From the NCBI RefSeq assembly GCF_011075055.1, contig NC_058150.1, forward strand, positions 868,001 through 932,000: a stretch of 64,000 bases of DNA. The letters are read 5' to 3'. Origin of the DNA: Mangifera indica. Its lineage: Eukaryota; Streptophyta; Magnoliopsida; Sapindales; Anacardiaceae. A program made the translations under genes and the position numbers. A model generated the notes under the pieces. The model saw only the letters and a list, made by a program, of their open reading frames with translations, ran no database searches and was not told the DNA's origin. Position 1 is the stretch's first letter. Each line of letters starts with the position of its first letter. Below are positions 10,159 through 23,500 of this stretch, in pieces.

Positions 10159-13100
10159 CTATCTATGCTGTCTTGAGCGGAAGAACTCATAGTCGGGATG
10201 CCTATTTACAGAGGTTTGATTTCCTTTATTGACAACAGCTCTTGACATACGACATGCTGTCTCCTCGAGTGTGCTCAACCGGTCCTTTAGAATCCTGGAA
10301 GGGTTTAACCCAGAGTTTTCTGCGGCCTGGTTCATAGTCGGGTGCTTCAGCTGGAACCAGCATTCACTCTGCTCATGTGAACATGCACTAAAGATTAAGA
10401 TAGATGAACAATATGAAAACACAGGTGTGTGCGCGCACACACATACACACACACACACACATGAAAATTTAACATCTTGGATGAAGCCATTTCTGAAATG
10501 ACGTCCATTTGGCCTGACCTTAGAAACTTGAACATACAAGCATTTACTGGCCTGCAGTGATGGCTATATCTCCAATAGGCTCAATTAAGGTGATAAATTT
10601 TTGCTGTCAAACCCCAAGTAAATTTCAAATAATTTACAGCTTTCCATGACTAAATTATCAACATTACAAATGTATATCAGGACTCATATGCATTAGCAAA
10701 ATGCATTTGCTACAAGGATAGTTATTCTAAACCTGTAAGGTTGATATAATAAGAGAATCCAGTTCAGTAAGCTCCTAAGTGTAACACATATGATACAAAC
10801 TCAGTATCAACCACTAAACCTTGAGTATGTTAAAATGCAGTTTGAAAAATTTTTGCAGTAGAGTCAGACAGAAGTAGCAGATTCGGCATAACTAGGTCAA
10901 TTTTTCATATGCAAGCAATTAATGTAATTATGAATACCTGAGCATTATAACTTTGGAGACCCACCGCCGGAGAGACAATACTATGTACATCAGCAGAATT
11001 GACTTTTGTACTTCTACGAATCATATGACCAAGTGAATGGTAAGTTAAAAATGCTGCACGAAAATTGGCATCTGGAATCCTATAGATAGGATACCATGCC
11101 ACTGAGTACCTGAAATATTATATGGCACCAAAAGTTACAATATTTCTTGGTCCTAACTGCTGGTACAATGAAATTAGTTCAGTATGATCGTTTGAAATAT
11201 AATAAAGAAGTTATTGTTCCATTGAGCATACTAGTTTTACTCAGATCGGTAATGAATTGAGTTATACTGTAAATTATCTGGAAATTAGCTACTCACCAGG
11301 ATGTAGGATGCAGATCCTGTAGATTTATGGAGTTCAAACTAGTTGGATCTCCGTATGCTTCCCACTGTGAAGGCCCATCACCACTGGCCAGCTCTTGAAT
11401 TCTGACATGGATAAAAGCAGAATTAGAGATCAAATATGAAAAGGATTATCTTATCATAGTTCTGAGGAATACCCATGAAACTAACAGGATTGAGAAATTA
11501 CAAAAAGAAAAAGATGAATTAGGAATCTATCATCCATCTAGTCAAAATTACTATAGAAAAATGGTTCAGCTGATAATACTAAGCTCAATCTACCAAATGA
11601 CAGAAATTTAGCTCGAGATCTTCTAAGATTGTTGCTTGGCCAATGAATGAGCTGGACAGAACCAGCCCTTCTAGAGTTCAAGCTCTATGCCAAAATTGTG
11701 ATCTTTGGTTCTCAGTATGTCTTACAAGACTGCAATTTTATTAAAGATATATGATACTTACTTTTCATAAAATGGTTGTCTTTGTCGAGGTTGTTCAGAT
11801 TCAAAATATTCAAAAAGTAGCTCCGGATCATTGGAGCATGTCATGTCAGCTGATCGAACAGACAACTTCTCTTTAGACGAAACTGGAGACCACTCTGATT
11901 TATGCTCCTCTTTCTCAGGTGGCAAAACGCTTGTATCAGAAGTACGAGGCTGAGGAACTAACAGTGAATATATTGTTAGATGACCAATGTTACAGGAGCT
12001 TTGTGATGTTTCACCAGTCTCAACTGCCACCAAATTCCCAGGAGTAGGAAGATCGTTACTATCCTTTGTGGGATGACCTTTACCATTCCTAAACAGCTGA
12101 ACTGCTGACAAAAAGGGAACAAAATAGGCACGAAATGAGAACCGATCAACACCCAATCTATTAGACTGTTCATAATCCTCTGCCCTTATTTCTAACCCGT
12201 AGCTCCCATGTTTTTCGTACCACTTCCACAGGCTTCCCAATAAGATATTAGGCGCCTCGTGTCTGCACAAAGATGCCCCAACAACCTGGTCCTGTGAGCA
12301 CTTATTACAGCTTATTATATTTGGTGAATGATAAATGACTGGGGAGGAGGAGTGGAGAAGTCTTTCAAACTCTGCAATTGGAGAACCAGTGGCCATCTGA
12401 ACAGCTTCAGATGCAAACAGCATCCTACAGGCATGATTCACTGCTAGTAAAATCTTCTCTAAATCAGTTTCAACTGCAGAAAAGTTTTGATCTTTAGATT
12501 CAATAGTCAAGCAATTGGCTGCAACATGCTTGCTATTTTTTTCCTTGAATATGTCGGCACTTGTATCCGTCAAATTTGGAGAATAGTTTTCATCCTCCTG
12601 AGAAGTACTTTCAGAAACCAAGCCTGTGCTCATCCTCTCAACGTCCAACAAACAAACAGGATTTTGAGATTTGGTACAAACTTTCTCATTGACATTGCTT
12701 CTCAAAATCCAGTCCTCAACACCTTGCCCATCAGAATGCCCTGATGATACACTGTCACATCTTGTAGAGGTCGTACTCTGAGGATTCTTGGTCCCAATGG
12801 GTACCCATTTCTGCAAAAGAGACCCAGAACAATGATTTTGCTTGCTGTATTCAGCAAGAGAAATATCCTTTTCCTCTTTAGCAGCCTCATTAACTATAAG
12901 ATGAGGAAGGTAAACTTGAGACTGCCCCTCAAACATATTCAATTTTTCCAAACAGCAGGATCTTGCCAGTAAGTTATCTTGATTTATTTCCTTTATTCCA
13001 GAAACAGTATTGCAAAAACTTTTAGGTGACCCCAAAATTTCTGGACAATCATGTGATTTTTGCAATGATTCGGATTTCAACGATTTGACTCTGCTGTTCT

Positions 13101-16084
13101 GGAACCCAACCTCTTGACAACCAATCTGAGGATGAGATCTCAGAACACTTCCCAATCTTTTTTGGTAACTCACCTGTGTGGAGATATCTAATATTTCATT
13201 CGGTTGAGTAGAAATCTTTGGGTGAGCATTTGAACTTGCCTTGCTGTGATGAGAGGCCCTAGGGGAATAAGAGTTGTATTCTTGCTTTGAACCTGGACAA
13301 GTTTTTCTTTTCTGCTTCCTTAAAACCTTACGTTTTAAATGCTTTTTGTCCTCCGTTTTTGATGACATATCTACCTTAGCAACGTTAGGGTTTTTTCTAA
13401 CCAAAGAAGCCTCTTTGAGAGTCTCTGAGCCCACAGGATTTACTTTCTTAAAATCAGGGCAACATTCACTCATTTTATTCTTCTGAACCTTCTGCCACAC
13501 TCGATGGCTGTTTTCCTTCCCAACACAACCATGCGATTTACCAGCACTTCCAAGTTTATAGGCACTTGAACCCCTCAGCACCATTTTAGCTTGCTTACTC
13601 TTCTTGCCTGGTGCAACCGCTTGCATGTCACTGCTTCTAAAATTCTGATTGCCAATTCTTGACCCTTCAGTGTAGTCATAGAAGTCTACAACACCATTCA
13701 ATGAGTTTGGACAAGAGAAACATGCCTCTCTGGAACCATACTCTGGTGGATCTGAAAGACCATTTTCGTTGCTTTCCTTATCACATGGTTTAGTGTTGCA
13801 GCTAGTAATACTGCTGATATCACTGTTTGAACCAACAGAAGTTGAATCCAAAACTCGGGAGTCACACATATGAGGTAATCCATTTGAATGTATTCCACCA
13901 TAATGGCTGATCTGTTGATGATTTGATTCTTCTACTCCACCAAGAATGGGAAATCCTTGGTCTTCCATGTGAATGCTGATTTCAGAATCAATTACATGAC
14001 ATCCGCCATGAAAATTCTGAACTGAAGAAGGTGCCTTAGCTTCTGACATATCTATTTCATCAAAGTAGGATGTGCATGTCTTTGGGGATTCAGAAGGATT
14101 CCTGATGCCATTATTGTTATCTATGTCTATCACATTAACTCTACTATCTGATAATGAATCTTCTTGTGAAGTTGCACATGATACTAGTCTGTCACCATGA
14201 TCCATATCATTGTTACTACAGGTTTTTGAGACCGAAGTACCACCATCATAATCCTCAGGGGAAACTTTTAGTTCAGTAGAGACAGAATCACGTGAGAACT
14301 TCTTCTTCTGTTTTCCCTTCTTTCTTGTCTTCTTGCTCAAATTTCTCTTTATAGCCTTGTCTACTTTGGATTTTTCACAAAATAAGTCAGATGATTTCAA
14401 ACAACTAGACCTTTGGGGGATGAAGGCAGAGGATGATCTGCAAGAGATAGAACCTTGAGAACATGGATTACTAGAAAATTCATTCAATCTAGTAGCTTTA
14501 TTGGTGAATGTCCTGCTTTGAGATTGATGTCCCCCATCTGATCCAGGAAAGCTTCTTGCTGGAAATGACTTGACAAAATAAGTAACATCATGCAGAGGCC
14601 CTTTTTGTGGCTTTCGTTGGTCAACTTTGAGTGAATTAATAGGTGATGGGGTAACTAGATGCAGACCATCCATATTCACTTCAGACCCAGATCCAAACGC
14701 CTTCACATGATCAAGACATTCTGGTGTTTGTGCAACAATTCTCCAGAGTCCAACAGATTCAGGAGTAAAGAATGTCAGGACAGAACACCTACAGATTAAT
14801 AGAGAAACATAACCACAGTCGACCAGTAGCCATAAAAGGGGTAGGCAGACAAATATAATGTCAAAACATAATTGATGTTAGTGATGAGCAGTTGGGAGCC
14901 TAAACTTGAATACGTATATATGCTGAGTGTATTTCTCCTTTTCCCAAACAGTACACATATAGGTTAAAGAAGTTTTTATTTATTCATTTACAAGGGTTTA
15001 TAGAAAAATCAAAGAGATTCCTAACAGAATGTTTTCTAGTTTATATAAAAGAAAAAATCTATTAAAAAAACTTCAGGGGGTAGCTTGTGCTGTTAGGCCT
15101 ATAATTGGTACATCCCTTCCCTCTTGAATTTTAGGCTCAATCATAGAATTCATATAACAGATAGAAGCCGCGAAAACTGGACCATATTATGTACATTCAG
15201 GTCATACTTTGAAATTCAGGTTATGCATAGGGGAATCTAGAACTCCTAAAAGTTCAAGTTTATGCTTCAACTCCTTTTGTTAGCATGGACCCAAATAGAG
15301 AGAAAGATCAAAACTAGAGTTGATAATGTAATTGAAATCATACCTGATAACACAGTCATAAAACATATCAAATTAACCAAGTGAATTAGAAAGAGTAACA
15401 ATACTCAAGCATCATAGTTGCCACACCAAATTAGAATACACACCACTCCAACATGAAATATGAATGTAGTACAGCACCAGTACATGCATTGATGTGTTTG
15501 TGCATGAGGCAGAGAGAAATTTATTAACGATTTGTAAAATTTCTGTTAGTGTAGAATATGATGGTTGCAAAACCATAAAAAGCAGGATAAAGTTTATGAT
15601 AGAATTCCAAGTGAGTGGAATCAAAAAGGGCATTACAGAGTGATCTAATTATGTATGGTACATTGGCAAAAAAAATAGCAAGAGCAACGAAAGGATGAAG
15701 CATGAGCAACAGCTTAACCATTGTGTCCAGGACGTACAATAAATTCAAATAGTTTTATTAAGTCAGTTATCACACAAGCAAACATGCATGCTTGACAAAA
15801 AAGACAATTTACCTGTTACCAGAGTTTCTTGCTTTGAGAGAAGCAATTTCACAATCCTGAAAGAGAGCCAAACAGTAATCAGAAGTCCATAAAATACAAC
15901 TCAATCCAATGACAAAAATGAAAAGTAATGATATACACCGAAATCAGTCTCTGAAATGAAAGCCAATTACCTCTGAAGATGCTCTGTAATTATCGTGTTC
16001 TAAAGACTTCCTAAATGAGTAACACTTTCCTCCATCAATAACTTTTTGATTATCAATATAGGTTCTTTGAACAGCACAATGCAT
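10159..16084 (-). CDS. DUF789 family protein, long form (1223 aa, six exons)
   Basis: Exons, in gene order: 16084-15971, 15856-15813, 14788-11762, 11401-11297, 11109-10938, 10368-10159. All joins are GT-AG and in phase, giving 1224 codons with stop. The start is MHCAVQRTYIDNQ. The large third exon encodes a long Ser/Asn-rich, probably disordered region with basic clusters (KRNLSKKTRKKGKQKKK near residue 170 and HLKRKVLRKQKRK near residue 520) that look like nuclear localisation signals. The C-terminal third is the DUF789 domain: LLGSLWKWYEKHGSYGLEI, FRAYFVPFLSAVQLF, LHPTSWYSVAWYPIYRIPD, AAFLTYHSLGH, SYNAQSECWFQLKHP, and a VNRHPDYEFF end. Function unknown. The last acceptor was chosen by phase (CAG before AGTGAATG). 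A 5' noncoding exon may lie upstream. Confidence 0.85.
10425..10462. repeat. Alternating purine-pyrimidine (GT/CG/CA) tract
   Basis: A 'gtgtgtgcgcgcacacacatac' core runs on into (CA)n. It lies in the last intron of the DUF789 gene, about 60 bp before the final acceptor. Such tracts can vary in length and can adopt Z-DNA. Confidence 0.7.
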
Positions 16085-16745
16085 CTTCTGCTGTGCCTTC
16101 ACAAGTCAATGCCAACAAAATATTAGAAAGGCATATTTTAATAATGACAACATGATTACCAAACCCAAAGTAACAATTAGATTACATTGGCCGTAACAGC
16201 CAAATTACAGAGCACAGTGACAGCCATTAGATAGAGAGTACCATCGGAATTCAAAAACCAATCCACAAATGCAAATGCTTAGAACAGAATGAGCAATTCC
16301 CAGAAAACATACGGCACCAGAAGAGATTCAATATATTCCAAAAAGCTAAAGATGATAAAAAACTTACCACGAATGTTGCAACCTATAAAAATCATTTAAA
16401 AACATGAACAAGACAAGCAACTCTGCTTTATATTTGTGTCATGATACAAATATAAAGAGAGCTCTTTTCCTTTTTCTTTCTCATCTTCTTTGATTCCAAT
16501 ATGTTGTTGAATTGTTAATGGAAACCTAAATTCTACTAAAATCCACAAATAGTTGTAAACATAAGTCAAACTCTTGGGAGAAGAATGCAAAAAAGGGTTC
16601 GCCAAATTTAGTTGTGAGGTTCCTAGATAATTATCACAACAACCCAACAGCTAATGTTGCCTGTAATTTACCTTTCCTTACATATCAACACATAGAAACC
16701 ACAATTTATAATTACCACTGCTCCAAAATAGAAATTTTTTTTTAC

Positions 16746-16826
<81 letters not shown>

Positions 16827-17745
16827 CATAAATATATACATAAACAAATTTAGCTAAACAAAAACACTAAAACATTTTGCATACACTAAAACACGATAAC
16901 CATATAGGATCAATATCAAATATGAAGTAACAGTACTAAAATTCACTGTTCAATAATCAATCACGGTAACGTTACCAGTCCAGCAACAGTGATCGTCAAT
17001 GTCAAATTGACATCAGAGTACTGGCCAGTAACAGTACAGACTCTTGGTAGTAATGAATTGATTAATTAATATTATCATTATGACACGAAAATACACGTGC
17101 TCCTAAAAGATACGATAAGCTATGAGATTAATCCGGCAAGTTGCCGGAACTCTGCTCCTGCGAAACTGCGATTCTCCTGAATTCGCGTAAATGATTAAAA
17201 TAAAATAAAATAAAATAAAAGCATCAACTTCATCATTAAAACTAAAAGAGAATTTAAATTTAGAAGAAAAAAATGAAAAAGAAAAAACCAACCATAACAA
17301 AAGTAAGATTCTTCTTCTTCTTCTTCTGGGTCTTGTATCAAAGCTCAGTTTTTGATCAAGTAAACAGAAACCCTTTTGAAAGAAGCAGAGTTTTGAGGGG
17401 TTTTGGGAGATGGGTATGATTAAAAAATGGAGAAAATGGCAAAGGGTTAGTAGGAAACAGACATATGTAAAGCATGCATGCAATCTGGAGATGCAGAAGA
17501 AAGTGAGAAATTGAGAAATTTGTCTGCGAGTTTGAGAGGATAACTATTATCTATTATTGAGCTGAGTTACGTTCATTAATCAAATTACCAAACAGATTCA
17601 GTACACTCTGCCCTTTCACAATTTCGATAAATTTAATTATTAATATTATTAAATAATAGTAATATTCATAGTCAACCATGCTGGAGTTTGATTCCATGAG
17701 GTCTTTCCTACTCTAACTTACCAAATTACGTAATTTCATTGTAAG
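16085..17745. other. Upstream region of the DUF789 gene
   Basis: No coding frame is supported. It contains an uninterrupted (TA)n run (16748-16821) and a TTC run (17310-17327), which read as GAA on the transcribed side and would fit a 5' leader. The 5' noncoding exon, if any, probably lies in 17100-17530, where base composition is less AT-rich. Confidence 0.4.
16748..16821. repeat. (TA)n microsatellite
   Basis: About 37 uninterrupted TA units, between a T-run and 'tgtatgcat'. Confidence 0.95.
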
Positions 17746-18207
17746 AAGGCCAAATGACTATTCCCGCCCACCGTAAATAAGTGATTTTGCCAGCCTATGA
17801 TATTTTCGAAATGTTAGAGGTGTTAATAAAATTTTAAAAAATTAAAATAAATAACCATTTTGCCCTCATTAAGTAAAAAAAATTCACTTTTCTTATTCCT
17901 AAACAAAAATATCTAACTTTACTATTCTTAAACAAAAATATCGTAAATATTTTTTAAAATATCAAAATTATATTTTACCATTTCTATATAAACGTCTCAA
18001 TTATATATATATTTTTTATCATTTAAATATTCACATTTATTTTATTATTATTTAATATTTAATACTATAGGTTCATTCAAAAAAAAATTCATATTTCTAA
18101 ATTTCAATCAAAAGAAATCAATTTATAAAAAAAGATATTTATACGAATTTTAACTCAAAACTTAATTTTATTTGTTAAATCTAGTTTATATTTTATATCA
18201 ATGTGGC

Positions 18208-18560
18208 ATTTTCTTACTCTCTCACAGGTTTTAAATGTTTAGAACAATATCAGTTTGCCCTTTAATATTTTCTCACTTTCCCACAGGTCTTATATGTTTA
18301 AAATAATATCAATTTGTCCCTTAATATTTTCTCATTCTCCCACAGATCTTAAATGCTTAAACAATTTCATTTACCCCCTAACAATTTCTCATTCTCCCAC
18401 AAGTCCTAAATACTTAAAAATTTTCAATTTGCCCCTTACTAATTTCACTCTATCCCACATGTCCAACAAGTTGAAAAAATCATAATTTCACCCCCACGAG
18501 AGTTCCCACGAGTCTAACTATTTGAAAAATCAATATTTTCCCCTCTCACACGTGGTTCTC
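18208..18560. repeat. Degenerate ~58-bp minisatellite
   Basis: Five to six diverged units of the form 'ttctcaytctcccacaggtcttaaatgcttaaa...tttgcccct'. An open stretch at 18255-18485 is only the translation of this repeat. Confidence 0.8.
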
Positions 18561-18857
18561 ATGTGTCATGTCGTGGGAAAAGTTTCAAAACTTGCAATTT
18601 CTCTCCCTCCCCCAGAGTTCCCCTATATGTCCCTCAATATACTTACTGTTTAAAAAATCGCAGTTGCCCCTTCCTTGTGTCATCAATTTAACTCAAGGGA
18701 TATTTCTCAACCGAGTTTACGAAAATCCCTCAGGTTGAATTTCGATTTTTTGATCAAAATTGTAATTTTCAATTACCATTTCAATAAAAAACGATTGTAC
18801 ATTCAGTTAAACACAATTGTTCTAAACTAATTTATCCAAAACAACCAAGATTCAAGC

Positions 18858-19165
18858 TAGGGCTGGATTCGAGCCGAGCCGAGCTCGGCTCGCAGCCAGC
18901 TCCGGCTCGGCTCGGTTTTTTAATGGCCGGCTCGAGCTCGGCTCGTTTTTGGCTCGGTTAGTTTTTCATATCAAAACGGCACCGTTTTGTATATATATGG
19001 ATCAAAACGACGTCGTTTTGTATAAAAAATTTTAAAAATATATATACCGAGCCAACCCGAGCCAGCTTGAGCTCGATTGAGCCGAGCAGAGCCCGACTCG
19101 TTTTGGGCTCGAACCGAGCCGAGCCGAGCTCGAGCTCGAGCTGGCTCGGCTCGAGTCCAACCCTA
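18858..19165. mobile_element. hAT-like MITE with perfect 8-bp target duplication
   Basis: The ends are TAGGGCTGGATTCGAGCC and its inverse GGCTCGAGTCCAACCCTA. The exact 8-bp duplication ATTCAAGC occurs at 18850-18857 and 19166-19173. The length is 308 bp. The outer ~80 bp on each side are rich in GAGCCGAGC repeats, and the middle is AT-rich and noncoding. The intact duplication suggests recent insertion. Confidence 0.9.
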
Positions 19166-19560
19166 ATTCAAGCCACAAAATCAGTTGTTCCCCTAAACTA
19201 AAAATGCTCTAAATGTTACTCTATTCTATCCACTCTAAACATAAAAATGATTTAAACATGATAAGAGATTATTTACTCACTTTCTTGGTTATTTTCGTCT
19301 TTAGAAATCGTCAAAAATTCGATCAAAATGTCACATTTGTCACATCATAGGAGAGCTGTAGAAGCATTCGTGGTTTCTAAAATTTTTTGCAGTGTCGTGG
19401 GAAAAATTTGGATGAGGATTTGATTTTTTTTGGGTTTATCTATGGGGGTATTTCAGTAATTTTAGAGAAAGTGGGTATTTTCCCTTAAGTCCAATAAAAT
19501 GAGGCAATTTTTTTAAACCCTTGATGTTTAGGCCATTTACTTTAATTTCCCTAAAACTTA

Positions 19561-20558
19561 TTAGAGGGGTTTTTGAAAATGATAGAGTTTTTAATGAAAT
19601 GTATTAGAGGCTTTTTACAAATTTGAAAAAATATTCAAGGTGTTTCTTGGAAATTTCAAATTTTTTATGTCTTTAAATAGTTTCAAATATAACAATTGTA
19701 CCTCCAATAAATTGAACACAACAAATTACATATATAAATATTATAGTATAATCTATTACAACTATAAATAAAATTTTAAAATATATGATAGCTTATAAAA
19801 TAAGATAGAAAAATATTTAGTTATCTTTAATAAATTTTAAAAAATAACATTTATACCTGTTGCAAAATATTTTAGATTATGAAGACAAAATGGTTGTTTA
19901 TTATACTTCTAATATAATATTTGGATAAATAATAAATATTAATAGAGACAAATAAATTAATATTAAGTAATTTTATTTTTATTTTATTTTAAATTTAAAA
20001 TTACTTAATTATTATTATATTTTATATATGTTAGTACCTTTTCAATAACGTCACTACAAAATGAGTTGTTAATAGGGGAAAAAAATACAAATGTTTTATA
20101 ACTATATTATTTTTATTCTTCAAATTATTATTATTATTCATAAGTTATTAATAAATATATTCATATAAATATTAATATCATCGATCAGCTTGATTTAATT
20201 CACAGACCGATCCTTTGAACCCCGATCCTCTGACAATTTGATTTGCAGCCACTCAAGGTAAAGGAGAGAATAAGGATAATGTGGTGGTCCAACTGATTTA
20301 AAAGTTAAGGGGAACCAATGAAAAGGGTCAAGAATCATCGGTAGGTATCGATTCAATTGTATGATTAAGATGGGCTGAAGCAGTGTCATTGATGATGTGA
20401 ACGCACCACAACTGGTATTAATCTCGGCCTCCTGGGCAGTTGGGGCCTTGCCAAAAGTCCTAATATTCACATGTTTTACCTCAGATTATTTTAATTTTGG
20501 CATTTTTGGAGTGGCCCTGTAGCCACAGTTTTGGAAAGCGCCAAGTTATTGATGATAA
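19561..20558. other. AT-rich intergenic DNA left of the triplicated block
   Basis: No gene supported. 20195-20470 is open on the minus strand for ~91 codons, but the product has no signature I recognise. Confidence 0.4.
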
Positions 20559-23500
20559 CTACAAATCATAAATGAACAACAAAGAATTTCCCAGGACTCG
20601 AGCATTACTGAAGCAACTTTTATTATGGTTTGTATATTGATTTAAAGGGAACAAACATAGATGATTTATAGCATTTGTTTTCCTATATCAGCAGATCTTT
20701 ATGCCCTCTTGAACATGACTTTGAATGGAACATCACTCAGGGCGAGGCGGCGTATCCCACCATCGATATAAATGCCGATATCTCTGCATAAAACTTTGCA
20801 GAAGTCACACACAGAAGGGCAGAAAACAAGCTTGTAGTCATTATCATACTTCTCGATCTTAAACCAGTTGCTGGTTGTTTCGCGGCCAGGATTACCTTCG
20901 ACTCCCCCACTTGTCACGAACCATTGTCCCAGAGAGTCATCATGGCTGTCAAGCTTCCACACTGTTGATTGGACACAGATCGTTGCAGCGGAGAACTTGA
21001 TGTTCATATCAGTGGATACACGGACAACGCCTTTTGTGAGGTTCACAGGTGAAAATGTTAGTGGTAGGCCATCTTTTACCTCATGTTGCTCCTGAACGAC
21101 ATCGAGAGGACAGGTTTCATTTCCAGTGCTGGCAAGAGTAAGACCACCGCCTTTCCCACGAACAACTGGCAAGATGTAATAGTTGGTGCCTGTGTGAAGA
21201 TTCTGGCCACCGATGTCAAGCACTGGATCAGGTGCAGCACTGGCTGCCACAGGCAATGACCTTGTTACAAAGGCAAAGATAAGGAAGGAGCTGAGTACTG
21301 CTAATGTAGACTTCATTGTTATCACTGCTGCTTTCATGTGAAAATGAATTAGAAGAGCTTGTACTTATAGAGATCGGCGATGGACAACATGATCTCTATT
21401 CAAAGGTTGAAGAGTTGTGGAGGACAAGCTAAGCTGGCCTGAATTGACCAACCTGCAAAGTCATCAGTTCAGATAAGCAAGGGTTTTTTCATGTATTGAA
21501 TTGGTCCAATGCTAATCAAGGTCTCTATACATATAATCAGAAGTATTCTCTGAAGGAAAATGCAACAAAGTATTTAACACATTATATTCATTTCCCGAAA
21601 TTTCCAGGCACATGAATTGATTTCTCTATTTCAGCTAATTTGACATATCCTAATTATGAAGTCAAAGATTTGACATAGAATTGAAAGTCAAAACACCCTA
21701 ATTTATTTTCTGATCTAGTTATTAGTTTTTAAACCCGTGGGGTAGTGATGAATTTGTATATATTTTTTAATATTTTTATTAAATAAAAATTTTACCCCTA
21801 ACAATAATAGTAAAATTTAACAAATAAATAAGTATTTGAATTTTCAATAGTTATTAAATGGAAAATTGGGTTTGCATCAAACCTTGGGTGTAAAATAGTC
21901 ATTTGGCCTTTATTAATTATGAGATTTAACATGTTTGGGCTTCAATTATAAAAAGACTTTAGCCAATCTAACTTGGATATCTAGTACATTATATATTTTT
22001 ACATTATATTGCTTTTCCCATGTGAGAATTATACATTCCAACATTCCTCCTCTAACACTTGTCATATATGGGATGACCCATCTAAATTGGCTCTAGTTCT
22101 TCTTAGCTCAACCTAAAACATGGCTAGTTCTTCTAGGTTAACCCATGGGTTCACCTAAGTTTTAACCCAGGGGTCTGACCTCTTTCAACTTGCCCACCAT
22201 GCTCAAACGACTCTTAGAATGACTATTTTTAGCTCAACCCACTATCCTTAAACGGGTCTTAGATTAATGACTGTTTGACCTTTATAGCTTTGATACCATA
22301 AAACTGAGCAAGAGCATAAGAATTGTATAATTTCTCTCTTTAATTAACTATCAAAATTACATTGTAATTATATGAATCCAATTTCCTATATTTAGAAATT
22401 ACATATATGAAATCCATTATATACAAGAAAACCGCTAATTTACTTTATAGACAAAAAAATAATAATTAATCTTATTCAGTTATTCCTAAATTCAGTGCCT
22501 AGACAATTAACACCAGATTTTCAATAGTCATTTATATATTTGTTGTCATACTTTGGTTTATTTTTTATCACCTTATCTAAAACATATGTGAACAGGAATG
22601 AAAAATAAACTAAACTTTTGATCATCGATTAGGATTATAGGCAAGATCTTTGGTTTCATGCAGATTAAAAATTCATTGAAATGATCTTCGTTTCCCTCCT
22701 AGTTTGGTTTCATGCACATTAAATCCAGAGGAACACAAAACAAGATGGGCATTGTAGTAGGTGGAATTACGGTTGTGCCAGATGTTAATATAGCTTATCA
22801 TGTTATATCCAACCATGGCAGCCATCAAATAATAAAACAAAAAGAAATGTATACCTGCCCGTTTTAGAAGTTCTATTGACAAGCCAGCGATATGCTTCAA
22901 ACCAGGTAACTGAATGCTGCGTTTCTACATGAAGTATTAGACATCAGAGATAAAACATTTCCAAACAAGCTGCTTCTTATCCACTAAATTAAGTGAACAG
23001 GAGACTTACCTCGAGAGAAATCATGTCAAAAGAAACTGTTTATCTTTGCAATGAGTTCTACAGACCCCTAGAAGAAACTTAACAAACTGTTCTATAAATT
23101 TGTGGAGTCTGTAGTCTTGTTCCCTTGCTTGAAAACCTGAAATGGTACTAATAAAGTTGTCAATAAAACAATCAAAGCCATACCATCAAGCTATTATTAC
23201 CCCAGGCAGAAGGTAACCTTTTTAATGGTGAGCAAATTCTGTCATAAATCATAGTTTTGAGTTAATTACATAGTTTTTGATCCCAGTAAACAAAGTACAG
23301 TACCAAATATAAAAACAGAATGCTTGTAAAAATATAAAAAACAGAGATGAATGAATTATTACCTATCATAGGTCCTCAATGCCCCTAATGTCTTCCAAAC
23401 ATGATTCACCGTCAACATAATTGTCTACTTTCGTTCCAAAAAGAAAAATTGGCCATCCAACTGTATTTGCTCATTGATTCCTTCCAGAACCAAGAAAGAT

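Larger units (their letters stand above)
17746..19560. mobile_element. Large noncoding repeat, probable non-autonomous DNA element
   Basis: The left end, ggCCAAATGACTATTCCCGC, is shared with other repeats in the window (inverted ends at 7680-7695 and 21890-21905). The right end, near 19530-19555, carries 'gtttaggccatttact', an imperfect inverse of the left. No transposase frame is seen. It contains the minisatellite at 18208-18560 and a nested hAT-like element at 18858-19165. Borders are approximate and the class is uncertain. Confidence 0.4.
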